Shown: positions 9,026 through 17,857, counted from the first letter of the stretch. The stretch is 64,000 nt of DNA from Eikenella corrodens (GCF_003990355.1 NZ_CP034670.1:558001-622000); one strand, 5' to 3'. Program-made: numbers and translations. The notes: generated from the sequence alone by a model not told the origin.

Positions 9026-9631
9026 TTACAGGCCGTGTACTTTAAAGCGGCCTTCAACCGGGGCGAACTGCTTGTCGGCAGCGGGCGCGGCGATGCCGCC
9101 GAATACGAGCTGGGCGCGCAGGGTCCAGCTGGCGGGGATTTGCCATTGTTCGGCCACGGCTTGGTCGATAACGGGGTTGTAGTGTTGCAGGTTGGCGCCG
9201 ATGCCGGCGGCGGCGAAGGTGGTCCACACGGCGTATTGGTGCATGGCGTCGGCGTGTTCGGCCCACACGGGGAAGTTGGCGGCGTAGGCGGGGAATTGCT
9301 CTTGCAGGCCGCGCACGACGGATTGGTCTTCAAAGAAGAGCACGGTGCCGGCTGCGGCGGCGAAGCCGGCCAGTTTTTGGGCGGTGGGCTCGAATTTGTC
9401 GGCGGGCACGATTTGGCGCAGGGCGGCTTCGGTAAGCTGCCAGAGCTTTTCGTGTTCGGCGCCGAACAGCACCACGACGCGGGTGGATTGGGAGTTGAAG
9501 GAAGAGGGGGTGTGCAGCACGGCGTGTTCTACGATGGCGGCCACTTCTTCGGCGGGCAGGGGCAGGTTTTTGTTGAGCGCATATACGGAACGGCGGGTGC
9601 GGGCGGCTTCTTGCAGGATTTGATGGGTCAT
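9026..9631 (-). CDS. Nitroreductase family protein (FMN oxidoreductase)
   Basis: The 201 residues match the short nitroreductase subfamily related to yeast Frm2/Hbn1 and bacterial YdfN-type proteins. RRSVYALNK near the N-terminus binds FMN phosphate, HTPSSFNSQSTRVVVLFG (about 38-55) is the family's conserved SFN(S/M)Q block, and AGIGANLQHYNP (about 145-156) is the C-terminal FMN region. It probably reduces nitro compounds or quinones with NAD(P)H in the cytoplasm. It ends just before a strong hairpin and looks monocistronic; the start at 9631 is preceded by GGAAA. Confidence 0.85.
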   Translation of the reverse strand: MTHQILQEAARTRRSVYALNKNLPLPAEEVAAIVEHAVLHTPSSFNSQSTRVVVLFGAEHEKLWQLTEAALRQIVPADKFEPTAQKLAGFAAAAGTVLFFEDQSVVRGLQEQFPAYAANFPVWAEHADAMHQYAVWTTFAAAGIGANLQHYNPVIDQAVAEQWQIPASWTLRAQLVFGGIAAPAADKQFAPVEGRFKVHGL

Positions 9632-9765
9632 GATTTTTCCTTTCGGGTGTGATGGATAATGTAATGTGCGGCAGTATAAGGGTTTTGCGGCGCGGGGTGG
9701 TAGCGCTTTGCGGCAAGATGGTGTTTCTTGCCGGGAAAAGATGGGGGTGATTTTGCGGGGATTGG

Positions 9766-9802
9766 TTTTCAGGTAGCCTGCATGGGAGGGGCTACCTGAA
9801 AA
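9766..9802. terminator. Inverted eikDUS pair
   Basis: TTTTCAGGTAGCC and GGCTACCTGAAAA are separated by 11 bases, directly before a CREE. Confidence 0.55.
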
Positions 9803-9909
9803 TATAGCGGATTAAAATTGCCATGATACGGCGTTGCCAACGCCCTTATGTACTACCCGTACACGGCGGGCGTTGCCGCCTTGTCTCATTTTTATTTTAA
9901 TCCACTATA
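9803..9909. repeat. Correia-like element (CREE), variant subfamily
   Basis: It begins TATAGCGGATTAA and ends TTAATCCACTATA, the terminal inverted repeats of Correia elements. The body differs from the other copies in this window (CATGATACGGCGTTGCCAACG, with GCCTTGTCTCATTTTTATTTTAA before the right end). The copy at 45058-45149 belongs to the same variant. Confidence 0.85.
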
Positions 9910-9954
9910 GTATTGGCCTGCGGTGCTGCATTTGGTTTCGCAAGGAGGGTAATC

Positions 9955-9999
9955 AAAAGGCTACCTGAAAAACAGAACAATGTTTTCAGGTAGCCTTTT
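9955..9999 (-). terminator. eikDUS hairpin terminator of the antiporter gene
   Basis: AAAGGCTACCTGAAAA and TTTTCAGGTAGCCTTT form a long perfect stem 13 bases beyond the antiporter stop codon, with a T-run on the minus strand. Confidence 0.8.
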
Positions 10000-10011
10000 A
10001 TCCTCAGGAAA

Positions 10012-11442
10012 TCACAGAATCTGCCACACGAAGAAAATCAAGGTGTGCAGGATAAACAGCGGCACGAGGATGCCGAACGACCAAGCCATATAGCCGAAGA
10101 AGCCGGGCATGGGCACTTTGCGTTGTTCGGCGATGGCTTTCACCATGAAGTTGGGGGCGTTGCCGATGTAGCTGAGCGCGCCCATGAACACGGAGCCCAT
10201 GGATACGGCCAGCAGGGTGTGGAACAGGTGGCCGTTCATCAGGGTGTGCGCGTCGCCGCCGGCCATGTTGAAGAACACGAGGTAGGTGGGGGCGTTGTCC
10301 AAAAAGGCGGAGAGCATGCCGGCCATCCAGAAATACATGGTGTTGATTGGGTTGCCGGAAGCGTCGTGCACCATGGAAATCAGCGGGGCAAACGCGCCGT
10401 GTTCGCCGGCTTGCAGCATGGCCAATACGGGGGCGATGGTGATGAAGATGCCGAGGAAGAGTTTGCCCACTTCGGCAATCGGGCCCCAGTTGAATTCGTT
10501 TCCGGCACGCACCTGTTTGGGGGTGATGGCGAGGGAAGTAACGGCCAGTGCTACCAAAATCAGATCGCGGGCGAGGTTTTGTAGGGCGTAGTGGATGCCG
10601 AAAATTTCCAGGCCGGGGTGCGCGGGCTTCCAAATGCCGGACATCATCACGGCTGCCACCACGCCGCCCAGAAGCAGGAAGTTCCATTTGCCCATGAGTT
10701 TGATTTTTTCGGGCGGGCTGTCGGGGCTCGGGTCGCGCGGCAGGATTTCGTCGGCTTGGGCGAAGTATTTGCTGTCGAGGATGTAGAACACGGTGAGCAG
10801 CACGGCGGCGCTAATCAGCACGGGCGGCAGCATGTGTTGCACCGTCCACAGGAAATCCACGCCTTTGAGGAAGCCGAGGAAGAGGGGCGGGTCGCCCAGC
10901 GGGGTGAGGCCGCCGCCGATATTGGCCACGAGGAAGATGAAGAAAATCACCACGTGCACGCGGTGCTTGCGGTTGTCGTTGGCTTTGAGGATGGGGCGGA
11001 TCATCAGCATGGCGGCGCCGGTGGTGCCCATCACGGAGGCCAGGAGCGTGCCGATGGCGAGCAGCGCGGTGTTCATGCGCGGGCTGCCGTGCAGATTGCC
11101 CCACACGAGGATGCCGCCGGAGATGGTGTAGAGCGCCCACAGCAGCAAAATAAAGGGGATGTATTCGGCCACTAAGGCGTGCACCAGCACATGCAGGCTG
11201 GTGGAGAAGCCGTAAACAAGCGTGAAGGGGATGAGGAAAGCCAAGGTCCACACCGCAGTGATTTTGCCAAAATGGTGATGCCAGATGTGGGCGAAAAACA
11301 GCGGGCCGGTGGCGATGGAGAGCAGAATCAGCACGAAGGGAATGCCCCAGGGCAGGCTCAGCTCGGCGCCGTTGAGCTCGCCGGCCAGCGCGGGAAGCGG
11401 CAGGGCGAGCAGCGGCAGGAGGAGGGCGGTTCGGATACGCAT
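10012..11442 (-). CDS. Putative Na+/H+ antiporter of the ion-transporter superfamily (NhaD/CitMHS_2-like)
   Basis: The 476-residue polytopic protein has a cleavable-looking N-terminal signal (LLPLLALPLPALAGE), then about a dozen hydrophobic segments. LASVMGTTGAAMLMIRPIL (about 135-153) and VANIGGGLTPLGDPPLFLGFLKGVDF (about 172-197) are duplicated re-entrant motifs of ArsB/NhaD-type ion transporters, and a second set (FLDNAPTYLVFFNMAGG, SYIGNAPNFMVKAIAE) lies in the C-terminal half. It sits in the inner membrane and probably exchanges sodium for protons. Annotated relatives in Neisseria are called sodium:proton antiporter; the substrate is not proven. It is monocistronic, bounded by a DUS terminator. 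Confidence 0.8.
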   Translation of the reverse strand: MRIRTALLLPLLALPLPALAGELNGAELSLPWGIPFVLILLSIATGPLFFAHIWHHHFGKITAVWTLAFLIPFTLVYGFSTSLHVLVHALVAEYIPFILLLWALYTISGGILVWGNLHGSPRMNTALLAIGTLLASVMGTTGAAMLMIRPILKANDNRKHRVHVVIFFIFLVANIGGGLTPLGDPPLFLGFLKGVDFLWTVQHMLPPVLISAAVLLTVFYILDSKYFAQADEILPRDPSPDSPPEKIKLMGKWNFLLLGGVVAAVMMSGIWKPAHPGLEIFGIHYALQNLARDLILVALAVTSLAITPKQVRAGNEFNWGPIAEVGKLFLGIFITIAPVLAMLQAGEHGAFAPLISMVHDASGNPINTMYFWMAGMLSAFLDNAPTYLVFFNMAGGDAHTLMNGHLFHTLLAVSMGSVFMGALSYIGNAPNFMVKAIAEQRKVPMPGFFGYMAWSFGILVPLFILHTLIFFVWQIL

Positions 11443-11814
11443 CGGGTTTCCTTATTGGCAGGTGGTCACAAACAAAATATTTCAGCCGGACGGGTTATTC
11501 CGGCTGCTTTACTGTGCCGATTGTAAATGAAAGCAGGCGGTGTGTCAGTATGTGTTATCCGATGACGCGGCAGGCTACCTGAAAACGGCGGGGAGTTCGG
11601 CTGCGCCGACAGGGGCGGTACAGTGCGGCGCATTTGTGGTGAATACTCTGTTGGCCGCTTTTCGGGTTTGCAGAAAGCGGGGGCTACCTGAAAAATATCG
11701 CTTGGGCGGAGCAAATGGATTTTCAGGTAGCCTGCCGCACAACGGGGCTACCTGAAACCTGTCCGCCCGCTGTGCTACAATCCCGCCCTTGAATCGAACT
11801 GCCGCAAACCCGCC
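11443..11814. other. Intergenic region between divergent antiporter and xseB genes
   Basis: It holds several uptake sequences, singly (about 11572, 11683) and as a pair at 11721-11757. A TACAAT box at 11776-11781 lies about 35 bases before xseB and is a likely -10 element. No gene is seen. Confidence 0.5.
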
Positions 11815-12042
11815 ATGACCAAGAAAAAACCGAAAACCTTTGAAGAAGCCGTGAGCCGGCTGGAAGCCATCAACCAAGCCATGCAGGCCAGCGATATGCC
11901 GCTGGAAGACGCGCTGGCCGCCTATCAGGAAGGCAGCGAACTGGTGCGTTTTTGCCAAGCGCGGTTGGCCGAAGTGGAGCAGAAGCTGCAAGTGCTGGAT
12001 TCCGGCGTGGAACGCGAGCTGGTGTTGGAACAAGATGAATAA
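11815..12042 (+). CDS. xseB: Exodeoxyribonuclease VII small subunit
   Basis: The 75 residues match the XseB family in length and sequence. The pattern FEEAVSRLEAINQAM, then MPLEDALAAYQEGSELVRFCQARLAEVE forms the two helices by which several XseB copies wrap the XseA catalytic subunit. The complex degrades single-stranded DNA to oligonucleotides. The gene overlaps ispA by 8 bases (ATGAATAA), so the two are translationally coupled, the same xseB-ispA order seen in E. coli. Confidence 0.95.
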   Translation: MTKKKPKTFEEAVSRLEAINQAMQASDMPLEDALAAYQEGSELVRFCQARLAEVEQKLQVLDSGVERELVLEQDE

Positions 12043-12922
12043 ACCCGATAATTGGCAACAACGCGCCCGCGCCCAAGCCGAACTCGTGCTGGAGCGCGTG
12101 CTGCCCGCAGAAAACAGCCTGCCGCAGCGGCTGCACCAAGCCATGCGCTATGTCGTGCTCGGCAGCGGCAAACGGCTGCGCCCGCTGCTGGTGCTGGCTG
12201 CCTCCGAATTGGGGCAGTCCGAAGCCGCCGCTGCCGAGGCCGCCCTGGCCGCCGTGGAGCTGGTGCACGTTTATTCCTTGGTGCACGACGACATGCCCGC
12301 CATGGACAACGACAGCCTGCGCCGCGGCAAACCCACCTGCCACGTCCAATACGACGAAGCCACCGCCCTCTTGGTGGGCGACGCGCTGCAAACCCTCGCT
12401 TTTGATGTGCTCAGCCGCCCCAACGGCCTGCCCGCGCAACGGCAGCTGCAAATGGTGCACACCCTCGCCCGCGCTTCCGGCAGCCTCGGCATGGCCGGCG
12501 GGCAGGCCATCGATTTGCAATCCGTGGGGCTGCATATCGGCCAGACCGAATTGGAAACCATGCACCGCCTGAAAACCGGCGCCCTCATCCGCGCTGCCGT
12601 GGCCTTGGGTGCGCTCAGCTGCCCCGATTTGGACGATGCCGCCCTGGCGCGGCTCGATGACTACGCCGCCAAACTCGGCCTTGCCTTCCAAGTGATCGAC
12701 GACGTGCTCGATTGCGAAGCCGACACCGCCACCTTGGGCAAAACCGCCGGTAAGGACCAAGAAGCCGACAAGCCCACCTATGTCAAACTCATGGGGCTGA
12801 ACGCCGCCCGCGACTATGCCGAACGGCTCGTGGCCGAAGCGCAGCAAGCCTTGTCCGGCTTCGACGCCCGCGCCGACCGCCTGCGCCAACTGGCCGCCTT
12901 CGTTACCGCACGGCGGAACTGA
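12035..12922 (+). CDS. ispA: Farnesyl diphosphate synthase (geranyltranstransferase)
   Basis: The 295-residue class I polyprenyl synthase condenses IPP with DMAPP and GPP to farnesyl diphosphate in the cytoplasm, feeding undecaprenyl carrier and quinone synthesis. The first aspartate-rich motif is DDMPAMDND (about 87-95, with the two-residue insertion usual for bacterial FPP synthases), followed by RRGKPTCH. The second is DDVLD (about 224-228), followed by GKTAGKD and KPTYV. The start overlaps xseB. An inverted DUS terminator follows. Confidence 0.95.
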   Translation: MNKPDNWQQRARAQAELVLERVLPAENSLPQRLHQAMRYVVLGSGKRLRPLLVLAASELGQSEAAAAEAALAAVELVHVYSLVHDDMPAMDNDSLRRGKPTCHVQYDEATALLVGDALQTLAFDVLSRPNGLPAQRQLQMVHTLARASGSLGMAGGQAIDLQSVGLHIGQTELETMHRLKTGALIRAAVALGALSCPDLDDAALARLDDYAAKLGLAFQVIDDVLDCEADTATLGKTAGKDQEADKPTYVKLMGLNAARDYAERLVAEAQQALSGFDARADRLRQLAAFVTARRN

Positions 12923-12945
12923 GAGATTTGCTGGTCGAAAAAGAG

Positions 12946-12991
12946 AAAGGCTACCTGAAAACCTGCTACAAGGATTTTCAGGTAGCCTTTA
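12946..12991 (+). terminator. eikDUS hairpin terminator of xseB-ispA
   Basis: AAAGGCTACCTGAAAA and TTTTCAGGTAGCCTTT are separated by 14 bases and followed by a T-rich stretch, 24 bases after the ispA stop. Confidence 0.75.
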
Positions 12992-13100
12992 ATTTGGCAC
13001 TAAACCGTGGGTCGGATACTGGTATCCGACAAAACGTTATGCTGGAAATATCGGATTCGAGAGTACGACCCGGCTTCTGCAATTTTGGGCTACCTGAAAA
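12992..13100. other. Intergenic spacer, first part
   Basis: Together with the CREE and the bases to 13320 this makes a 450-base gap between ispA and the convergent DASS transporter. Apart from DUS copies (about 13089, 13226) and the CREE nothing coding is seen. Confidence 0.4.
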
Positions 13101-13204
13101 TATAGTGAATTAACAAAAACCAGTACAGCGTTGTCTCGCCTTGCCGTAACGTGTGTACTGTCTGCGGCTCGCCGCCTTGTCCTGATTTTTGTTAATCCAC
13201 TATA
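13101..13204. repeat. Correia-like element (CREE), standard short form
   Basis: The 104 bp run from TATAGTGAATTAACAAAAACC to GATTTTTGTTAATCCACTATA. Near-perfect terminal repeats flank the common internal block (TGTACTGTCTGCGGCTCGCCG). Confidence 0.9.
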
Positions 13205-13320
13205 GGTGCGCCCTTTTTTCGCTTTCAGGTAGCCTGAAACAGTACGGGCTAGTTGGAATGTTGATTGCTCAAGCTCTGTCGTATAGGCCTAAATTGTGCA
13301 TTGTTAATCCACTGCACTAT

Positions 13321-13364
13321 AAAGGCTACCTGAAACTTTGCCTTGCTCATTTTCAGGTAGCCTT
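13321..13364 (-). terminator. eikDUS hairpin terminator of the DASS transporter
   Basis: AAAGGCTACCTGAAA and TTTCAGGTAGCCTT form a stem 38 bases beyond the transporter stop codon. Confidence 0.7.
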
Positions 13365-13401
13365 CCGTTATGCTTCAACGTTACCGATGTAAAGCTTCGG
13401 G

Positions 13402-14937
13402 TTACCAGTAATTCATCACTTTCCACCAAACGCCGCCGATAACCACGAAGACGGCGAGGTTGACCACGCTCATGATAAAGCCTGCTTTCCACCATTCGCC
13501 CAAGGTGGTGTAGCCGGAACCGAAAATCACGGGCGAAGTGCCGGTAGCGTAGTGGGTAAGGGTCATCATGATGCTGGAAGAGGAGGCCAGCAGCAGGGCG
13601 TAGAGCATGGGGGGCGCGCCCAGAGCCAGGCCGGCGGCATAGAAGGCGCTGAGCATGGCGGTGATGTGGGCGGTGGTGCTGGCGAAGATGTAGTGGGCAT
13701 ACATATAGGCCAGAAGCAGCAGGGTTACCGCGCCAACCCAGCCCATGCCCATGCCGCCGATGCCGGTTTCCAAGAGTTTGGAGAGCCAGGCAATCAGGCC
13801 GAGCTTGTTGAGGAAGGTGGCCATCATCACCAGGGCGGAGAACCAGGTAACGGTGTCCCACGCGCCTTTTTCAGTCAGGACATCCTGCCAGGTGAGCACG
13901 CCGCTGAGCAGCAGCAGGGAGAGGCCGAGGAAGGCGGTGGTGGTGGGGTTGACGGCGAGCCTTATCTCTTCAAGGGCAAACCATTTAACTAATAGGTCGT
14001 TGTAAATCAAATGAGGCAAATCTGCCCATAAGATAAGCAGCACGGCAAAAATGGCCAGCATGATTTTTTCGCCGCGGTTCATCGCCCCCAATTCTTTCAG
14101 CTTGTCTTTGGCAAACTGAGAAGCATTCGGGGTTTCCTTGATTTCGGGCGGGAAGAAGAAATACAGCACCAGCGGCATCAGGAACATGGCTACCAAACCG
14201 GGCACAAGCATGGCAATGGCCCAAGTGCCCCAGCTCAGATGGATTTTGGTGTTGGTGGCTTTGGCAATCAGACTCACGATCAGCGGGTTGGGCGCGGTGG
14301 CGGTAATGAACATGGCGGAGGTAATCGGATTGCTGTGGTAGTTTACCAAGGCCAGGTATTTGCCGATGCGGCTTTGCGTGCCTTTTTCCGGGTCGGAATC
14401 GAAGCTGCCCGCAATGGATTTCATAATCGGGTGGATGATGCCGCCGCCGCGCGCGGTGTTGCTGGGCGTTACCGGGGCGAGAATCAGCTCGGAAATGGCC
14501 AGGCTGTAGCCGATGCCCAGTGTTTTCTTGCCGAACAAGGAGATAAAGTAGTAGCCGATACGCGCGCCCAGCCCGGTTTTCAGGATGCCGCGCGAAATCA
14601 TGATGGAAATACCGATGAGCCAAATCAGCGGGTCGCCGAAGGAGCTTAACGCGTCTTTGATGGCCACGGTGGCCGGGTTTTTGATCGGGTTGCCTTCGGG
14701 ATCAAGCTCGGGCACGGTTACCTTGGTAATGGCCACCAGCATAATGGCGAGAATCGACAGTGCGCCGATGGGCATGGCTTTGCCGATGATGGCGGCAATC
14801 ACGCCCACAAACAGCGCCAACAGATGCCAGGCATTGGGGGTAACGCCCTGCGGCACGGGGATGACAAACCAAATCAACAGCGTGAGCGCCACGGCCACCG
14901 CCATCGGTATGGGTTTAAACCCGAGTTTGTTGTCCAT
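13402..14937 (-). CDS. DASS-family dicarboxylate/tricarboxylate transporter (SLC13/CitT type)
   Basis: The 511-residue inner-membrane protein has about 12 hydrophobic segments. Family signatures are the Ser-Asn-Thr motif APVTPSNTARGGGI (about 160-173), which is part of the sodium/anion binding site, HSNPITSAMFITATAPNPL (about 205-223), and a C-terminal counterpart with YAHYIFASTTAHITAM and SSSSIMMTLTHYATGTSPVIFGSGY. Relatives exchange 2-oxoglutarate, malate, succinate, tartrate or citrate; the substrate here cannot be read from sequence. The start is preceded by GGAGTAGGAA. It is monocistronic. Confidence 0.88.
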   Translation of the reverse strand: MDNKLGFKPIPMAVAVALTLLIWFVIPVPQGVTPNAWHLLALFVGVIAAIIGKAMPIGALSILAIMLVAITKVTVPELDPEGNPIKNPATVAIKDALSSFGDPLIWLIGISIMISRGILKTGLGARIGYYFISLFGKKTLGIGYSLAISELILAPVTPSNTARGGGIIHPIMKSIAGSFDSDPEKGTQSRIGKYLALVNYHSNPITSAMFITATAPNPLIVSLIAKATNTKIHLSWGTWAIAMLVPGLVAMFLMPLVLYFFFPPEIKETPNASQFAKDKLKELGAMNRGEKIMLAIFAVLLILWADLPHLIYNDLLVKWFALEEIRLAVNPTTTAFLGLSLLLLSGVLTWQDVLTEKGAWDTVTWFSALVMMATFLNKLGLIAWLSKLLETGIGGMGMGWVGAVTLLLLAYMYAHYIFASTTAHITAMLSAFYAAGLALGAPPMLYALLLASSSSIMMTLTHYATGTSPVIFGSGYTTLGEWWKAGFIMSVVNLAVFVVIGGVWWKVMNYW

Positions 14938-15109
14938 TTCCTACTCCTTAATTCAAGTTGATGAAAGTACTGCAACCAATGAATTGTCTAGTGCATTTTA
15001 GCAGTTTTTTACGCGAACAGAAGGAATTTACTTTTCTAGGATTTTTCGTAAATACAATGAATTGTTGAAATGAAACGAATGCGGAGGCATCGAGGCGGCG
15101 CAAAATGGC

Positions 15110-15150
15110 AAAGGCTACCTGAAAATTGGCGGTGATTTTCAGGTAGCCTT
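15110..15150 (-). terminator. eikDUS hairpin
   Basis: AAGGCTACCTGAAAAT and ATTTTCAGGTAGCCTT flank a short loop, 17 bases beyond the stop of the 327-residue hypothetical gene. Confidence 0.75.
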
Positions 15151-15166
15151 GATTTGGGGTTGATGG

Positions 15167-16150
15167 TTATAGCTGCTCTTTTTTCACGGCAGCCAAGGCG
15201 CGGGCGAGGTTGTAGGCCAATACGTCGTCCACCAGGCGGGGCACTTCGTCTAAGAAGGCCTGCTGCATATTCTGCACCATCAGCGCGGTTTGCCGTTGCA
15301 ACGCGGTTTTCACCATGCCGGATACGGCATCGGCCAGATGCGGGCGCAGTTTTTCGGCCAGGCGTTCGAGCAGGACTTGCTCGCTCAGGCAGAGGATTTT
15401 GTGTTGCAGATTGCTGGGCAGGGTGTAGGCGTTGAGCAGCACTACTTTCTCGGCAGCAGCGGCCAGTTCTGCGGTGCCGGGTTCGACTTGGGCATCGTAT
15501 TCGGGCTGTGTGGCGGCTTCGGCAGCGGCTTCGATTTGTTCGGCTATGTCTTGGTTGGGCGTTACTGTGGGCTGTGCGCCGCCCAACCAAACGGTGGCCT
15601 GCTCGGCCACGGGTTCGTCACGGCCGATGCGCAGGGAGTGTTGTGCAGCCAGCCAGTCTTCTTGAAACAGGATTTGCGGGTTGTTCAGCTCGGCTTCGGA
15701 GCCGGCGGTTTGCAGATTGTGCTGTTGCTGCCAATGCTGGAGATAGGCTTGATAGGCCTGTTTTTGTTCGTCCAGATTCAGGCGGCGGTGGCGGCTGCCG
15801 CTGAGCGCGCCGGGGCGCGTGTTGGTGCTGGCGGGCTGTGCGGCAGGTTCGGCCACGGCCACGGGCGAGGGAGTGTGAAGTGGTGCGGTGCGGATTTCTG
15901 CGGTAGGTGCGGCAGCCGGTGCAGGCGTTGGGCTGGCTTCGGCCACCAAGGTATCGTAAAGAAGAGTGGCAGAAGGATGGCGGTTGGATTGGGTGGCGGG
16001 CGGTTGTTGTGCCTGTTTGGCCAGATGGCGGCGTTTTTGTTGTAGGCGCTCCAGGCCTTTTTCCCAATCTTCGGTATCTGATGTGGTGGATTGCGGGGCA
16101 GAGGAATCGTCGTTGAGGGTGAAAACCAGATTATCTTGCGCTTGGGTCAT
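15167..16150 (-). CDS. Hypothetical protein with Pro/Ala-rich middle and helical C-terminus
   Basis: The family is not recognised. The 327-residue protein has no signal peptide or transmembrane segment. A basic/Gln-rich helical part (about 28-50) is followed by a disordered Ala/Pro/Thr-rich region (about 55-115), a Gln-rich stretch (KQAYQAYLQHWQQQH) and a C-terminal helical domain (about 240-325, LLERLAEKLRPHLADAVSGM ... FLDEVPRLVDDVLAYNLARAL). Order and composition faintly recall polar-organising scaffolds that pair a disordered region with a C-terminal oligomerisation domain, but that is only a resemblance. It starts at ATG 16150 and appears monocistronic. Confidence 0.65.
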   Translation of the reverse strand: MTQAQDNLVFTLNDDSSAPQSTTSDTEDWEKGLERLQQKRRHLAKQAQQPPATQSNRHPSATLLYDTLVAEASPTPAPAAAPTAEIRTAPLHTPSPVAVAEPAAQPASTNTRPGALSGSRHRRLNLDEQKQAYQAYLQHWQQQHNLQTAGSEAELNNPQILFQEDWLAAQHSLRIGRDEPVAEQATVWLGGAQPTVTPNQDIAEQIEAAAEAATQPEYDAQVEPGTAELAAAAEKVVLLNAYTLPSNLQHKILCLSEQVLLERLAEKLRPHLADAVSGMVKTALQRQTALMVQNMQQAFLDEVPRLVDDVLAYNLARALAAVKKEQL

Positions 16151-16189
16151 GGTGGTTTTTCCGAGGAGAGGTTAGCTTGGTATCGACGG

Positions 16190-16232
16190 TTTCAGGTAGC
16201 CTTTGATTGCTCGCCGTGAGGCTACCTGAAAA
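16190..16232. terminator. Inverted eikDUS pair
   Basis: TTTCAGGTAGCCT and AGGCTACCTGAAAA are separated by 16 bases in the spacer between divergent genes, more likely an uptake site pair than a functional terminator. Confidence 0.45.
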
Positions 16233-16247
16233 CGTAACAGACGATAT

Positions 16248-16353
16248 TATAGTGGATTAAATTTAAATCAGGACAAGGCGGCGAGCCGCAGACAGTACAA
16301 ATAGTACGGCAAGGCGAGCCAACGCTGTACTGGTTTAAATTTAATTCACTATA
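16248..16353. repeat. Correia-like element (CREE), TTTAAATTTAA-ended form
   Basis: The 106 bp run from TATAGTGGATTAAATTTAAA to TTTAAATTTAATTCACTATA with the usual core (GACAAGGCGGCGAGCCGCAG). It lies between divergent genes, where CREE-borne promoters or IHF sites known from Neisseria could affect expression. Confidence 0.9.
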
Positions 16354-16461
16354 TTTCATAAAACATGCCTCTGTGGGTGGCGGCTGTCCAAGCGCCGGGC
16401 TTGGGCTTATAATCCGCCCCGTTGCCCGGCAGCGTGACTTAGGGCGGAAAGGAAGAAAGTT

Positions 16462-16713
16462 ATGGAAGAAATCAATCAGAGAATCAGCTATTTGGAAGAG
16501 AGTTGCGAGGCTTTGCGCGTGCAAAACCTGGTGTTAGGCAGCGCGTTGAAAAGCCTGCTGCGCAGCCTGCCGCCGGATATGGCGCAAGATGTGTTGGAGG
16601 CAGTGCGTGCGGGCTTTGATGATGAATTGGCGCGGCTGGAATATTCCGACAGCGCACAAAGCGAGCTGTTCCACGATGCAACTTATACCTTTTTTGGCGA
16701 GAAGAATTACTGA
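16462..16713 (+). CDS. Small hypothetical protein with N-terminal coiled coil
   Basis: The 83-residue acidic cytoplasmic protein begins with heptad-like EEINQRISYLEESCEALRVQ (2-21) and ends in an aromatic tail (ATYTFFGEKNY). I do not recognise a family. It is a plausible real gene because a TATAAT box (16408-16413) with a TGTCCA box 17 bases upstream precedes it, and AAGGAAGAAAG lies before the ATG at 16462. It precedes ygfZ on the same strand, separated by about 115 bases containing a degenerate CREE. Confidence 0.6.
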   Translation: MEEINQRISYLEESCEALRVQNLVLGSALKSLLRSLPPDMAQDVLEAVRAGFDDELARLEYSDSAQSELFHDATYTFFGEKNY

Positions 16714-16732
16714 CTCAATCAGGTGCCGTGAA

Positions 16733-16810
16733 TTATTAGATTTAAATCGAGATAAGGCTGGCCAGATAGTACAGTCGGGCCAATGCAGAATCGGTTTAAA
16801 TTTCGTTTGC
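16733..16810. repeat. Degenerate Correia-like element
   Basis: Decayed terminal repeats (ATTAGATTTAAATC ... GGTTTAAATTTCGTTTGC) surround a shortened core (GATAAGGCTGGCC, TAGTACAG), an old, eroded CREE copy. Confidence 0.55.
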
Positions 16811-16829
16811 TAAAACACAGGAGAAAACC

Positions 16830-17687
16830 ATGCACACACTTTGCAAACTACCCTTTTTCGGCGTGGCGGAAGTGAGTGGCGCGGATGCCGCCGAATTTCT
16901 GCACAGCCAGCTTTCCAACCACATTTTGGATTTGCAGCCGGGCGAGGCTTGTTTCGCCACCTACAACTCGCCGCGCGGGCGGGTGCTGGCCAATATGCTG
17001 GTGTTGCGCTGTGCCGACCGTTTCCTGCTGGTGATGGCGGCGGATTTGCTGGAAGCCACGATAAAGCGTCTGCGGATGTTTGTGCTGCGCAGCAAAACGG
17101 TGTTCCACACCGACAGCGCCTGGCAGGTGTACGGCCAAAGCGGCGCGGATACGGGCGCGGATGCCGCCGCGCTCAAATTTGCTGCCGAAGAAGGCGATAA
17201 CGGGCTGATTACGCTGGCTTTGGCCGGCGGCAACCGCATGGTGCTCAGCCCGGCGCCGCTGCCCGATGACGACCATCCTGCCGCTGCCGAAGCTTGGCAG
17301 GCCGCCGAAATTTTGCAGGGGCGGCCGTGGATTTCGCAGCCCACTGTGGAAAGTTGTGTGGCGCAAATGCTGAATCAGCACCTGCTCGGCGGCGTGCATT
17401 TCAAAAAAGGCTGCTATCCGGGGCAGGAAATCATCGCCCGCGCCCAATATCGCGGCCAAGTGCGGCGCGGTATGGCGGTGTGCCGAAGCGCCCAGCCGGT
17501 AGCCGTGGGCAGCAAGGTGGAAGCCGATGGCGAGGAAGTGGGCATTGTGATCAACAGCGCGGCGAATGATGAGGCTTTCGTGTTGCTGGCGGTGATCAAA
17601 CACGTCGCGGCAGGCAAGGCCTTGCAGGCCGGCGGGCAGGATTTGCAAACGCTGAAGCTGTTGTTTGAAACGGAAGCGGATGAATGA
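16830..17687 (+). CDS. ygfZ: Folate-binding protein YgfZ (GcvT-like, Fe-S cluster enzyme maturation)
   Basis: This 285-residue protein of the GcvT/YgfZ fold carries the diagnostic motif KKGCYPGQEIIAR (about 192-204, with the essential Cys). YgfZ uses tetrahydrofolate and helps maintain certain iron-sulfur enzymes such as MiaB, so it affects tRNA modification. Near the N-terminus VSGADAAEFLHSQLSN is the usual family start. ATG 16830 has a CAGGAG Shine-Dalgarno. A CREE begins three bases after the stop codon. Confidence 0.92.
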   Translation: MHTLCKLPFFGVAEVSGADAAEFLHSQLSNHILDLQPGEACFATYNSPRGRVLANMLVLRCADRFLLVMAADLLEATIKRLRMFVLRSKTVFHTDSAWQVYGQSGADTGADAAALKFAAEEGDNGLITLALAGGNRMVLSPAPLPDDDHPAAAEAWQAAEILQGRPWISQPTVESCVAQMLNQHLLGGVHFKKGCYPGQEIIARAQYRGQVRRGMAVCRSAQPVAVGSKVEADGEEVGIVINSAANDEAFVLLAVIKHVAAGKALQAGGQDLQTLKLLFETEADE

Positions 17688-17689
17688 GA

Positions 17690-17794
17690 TATAGTGGATT
17701 AACAAAAATCAGGACAAGGCGGCGAGCCGCAGACAGTACACACGTTACGGCAAGGTGAGGCAACGCTGTACTGGTTTAAATTTAATTCACTATA
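17690..17794. repeat. Correia-like element (CREE)
   Basis: The 105 bp element has mixed ends (left TATAGTGGATTAACAAAAAT, right TTTAAATTTAATTCACTATA). It abuts the ygfZ stop codon. Confidence 0.9.
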
Positions 17795-17822
17795 GCCGCC
17801 TGCCGGATGCAAGCGTAATAAA

Positions 17823-17857
17823 AACAGGCTACCTGAAAAATTTCAGGTAGCCTGTTG
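17823..17857. terminator. eikDUS hairpin between convergent genes
   Basis: AACAGGCTACCTGAAA and TTTCAGGTAGCCTGTT form a perfect, almost loop-less stem between ygfZ and the convergent lipoprotein gene, serving both. Confidence 0.75.

Noticed and set aside
9035..9652. Glycine-rich 205-codon frame opposite the nitroreductase
   Set aside because: Antisense shadow; the nitroreductase on the minus strand has conserved FMN motifs.
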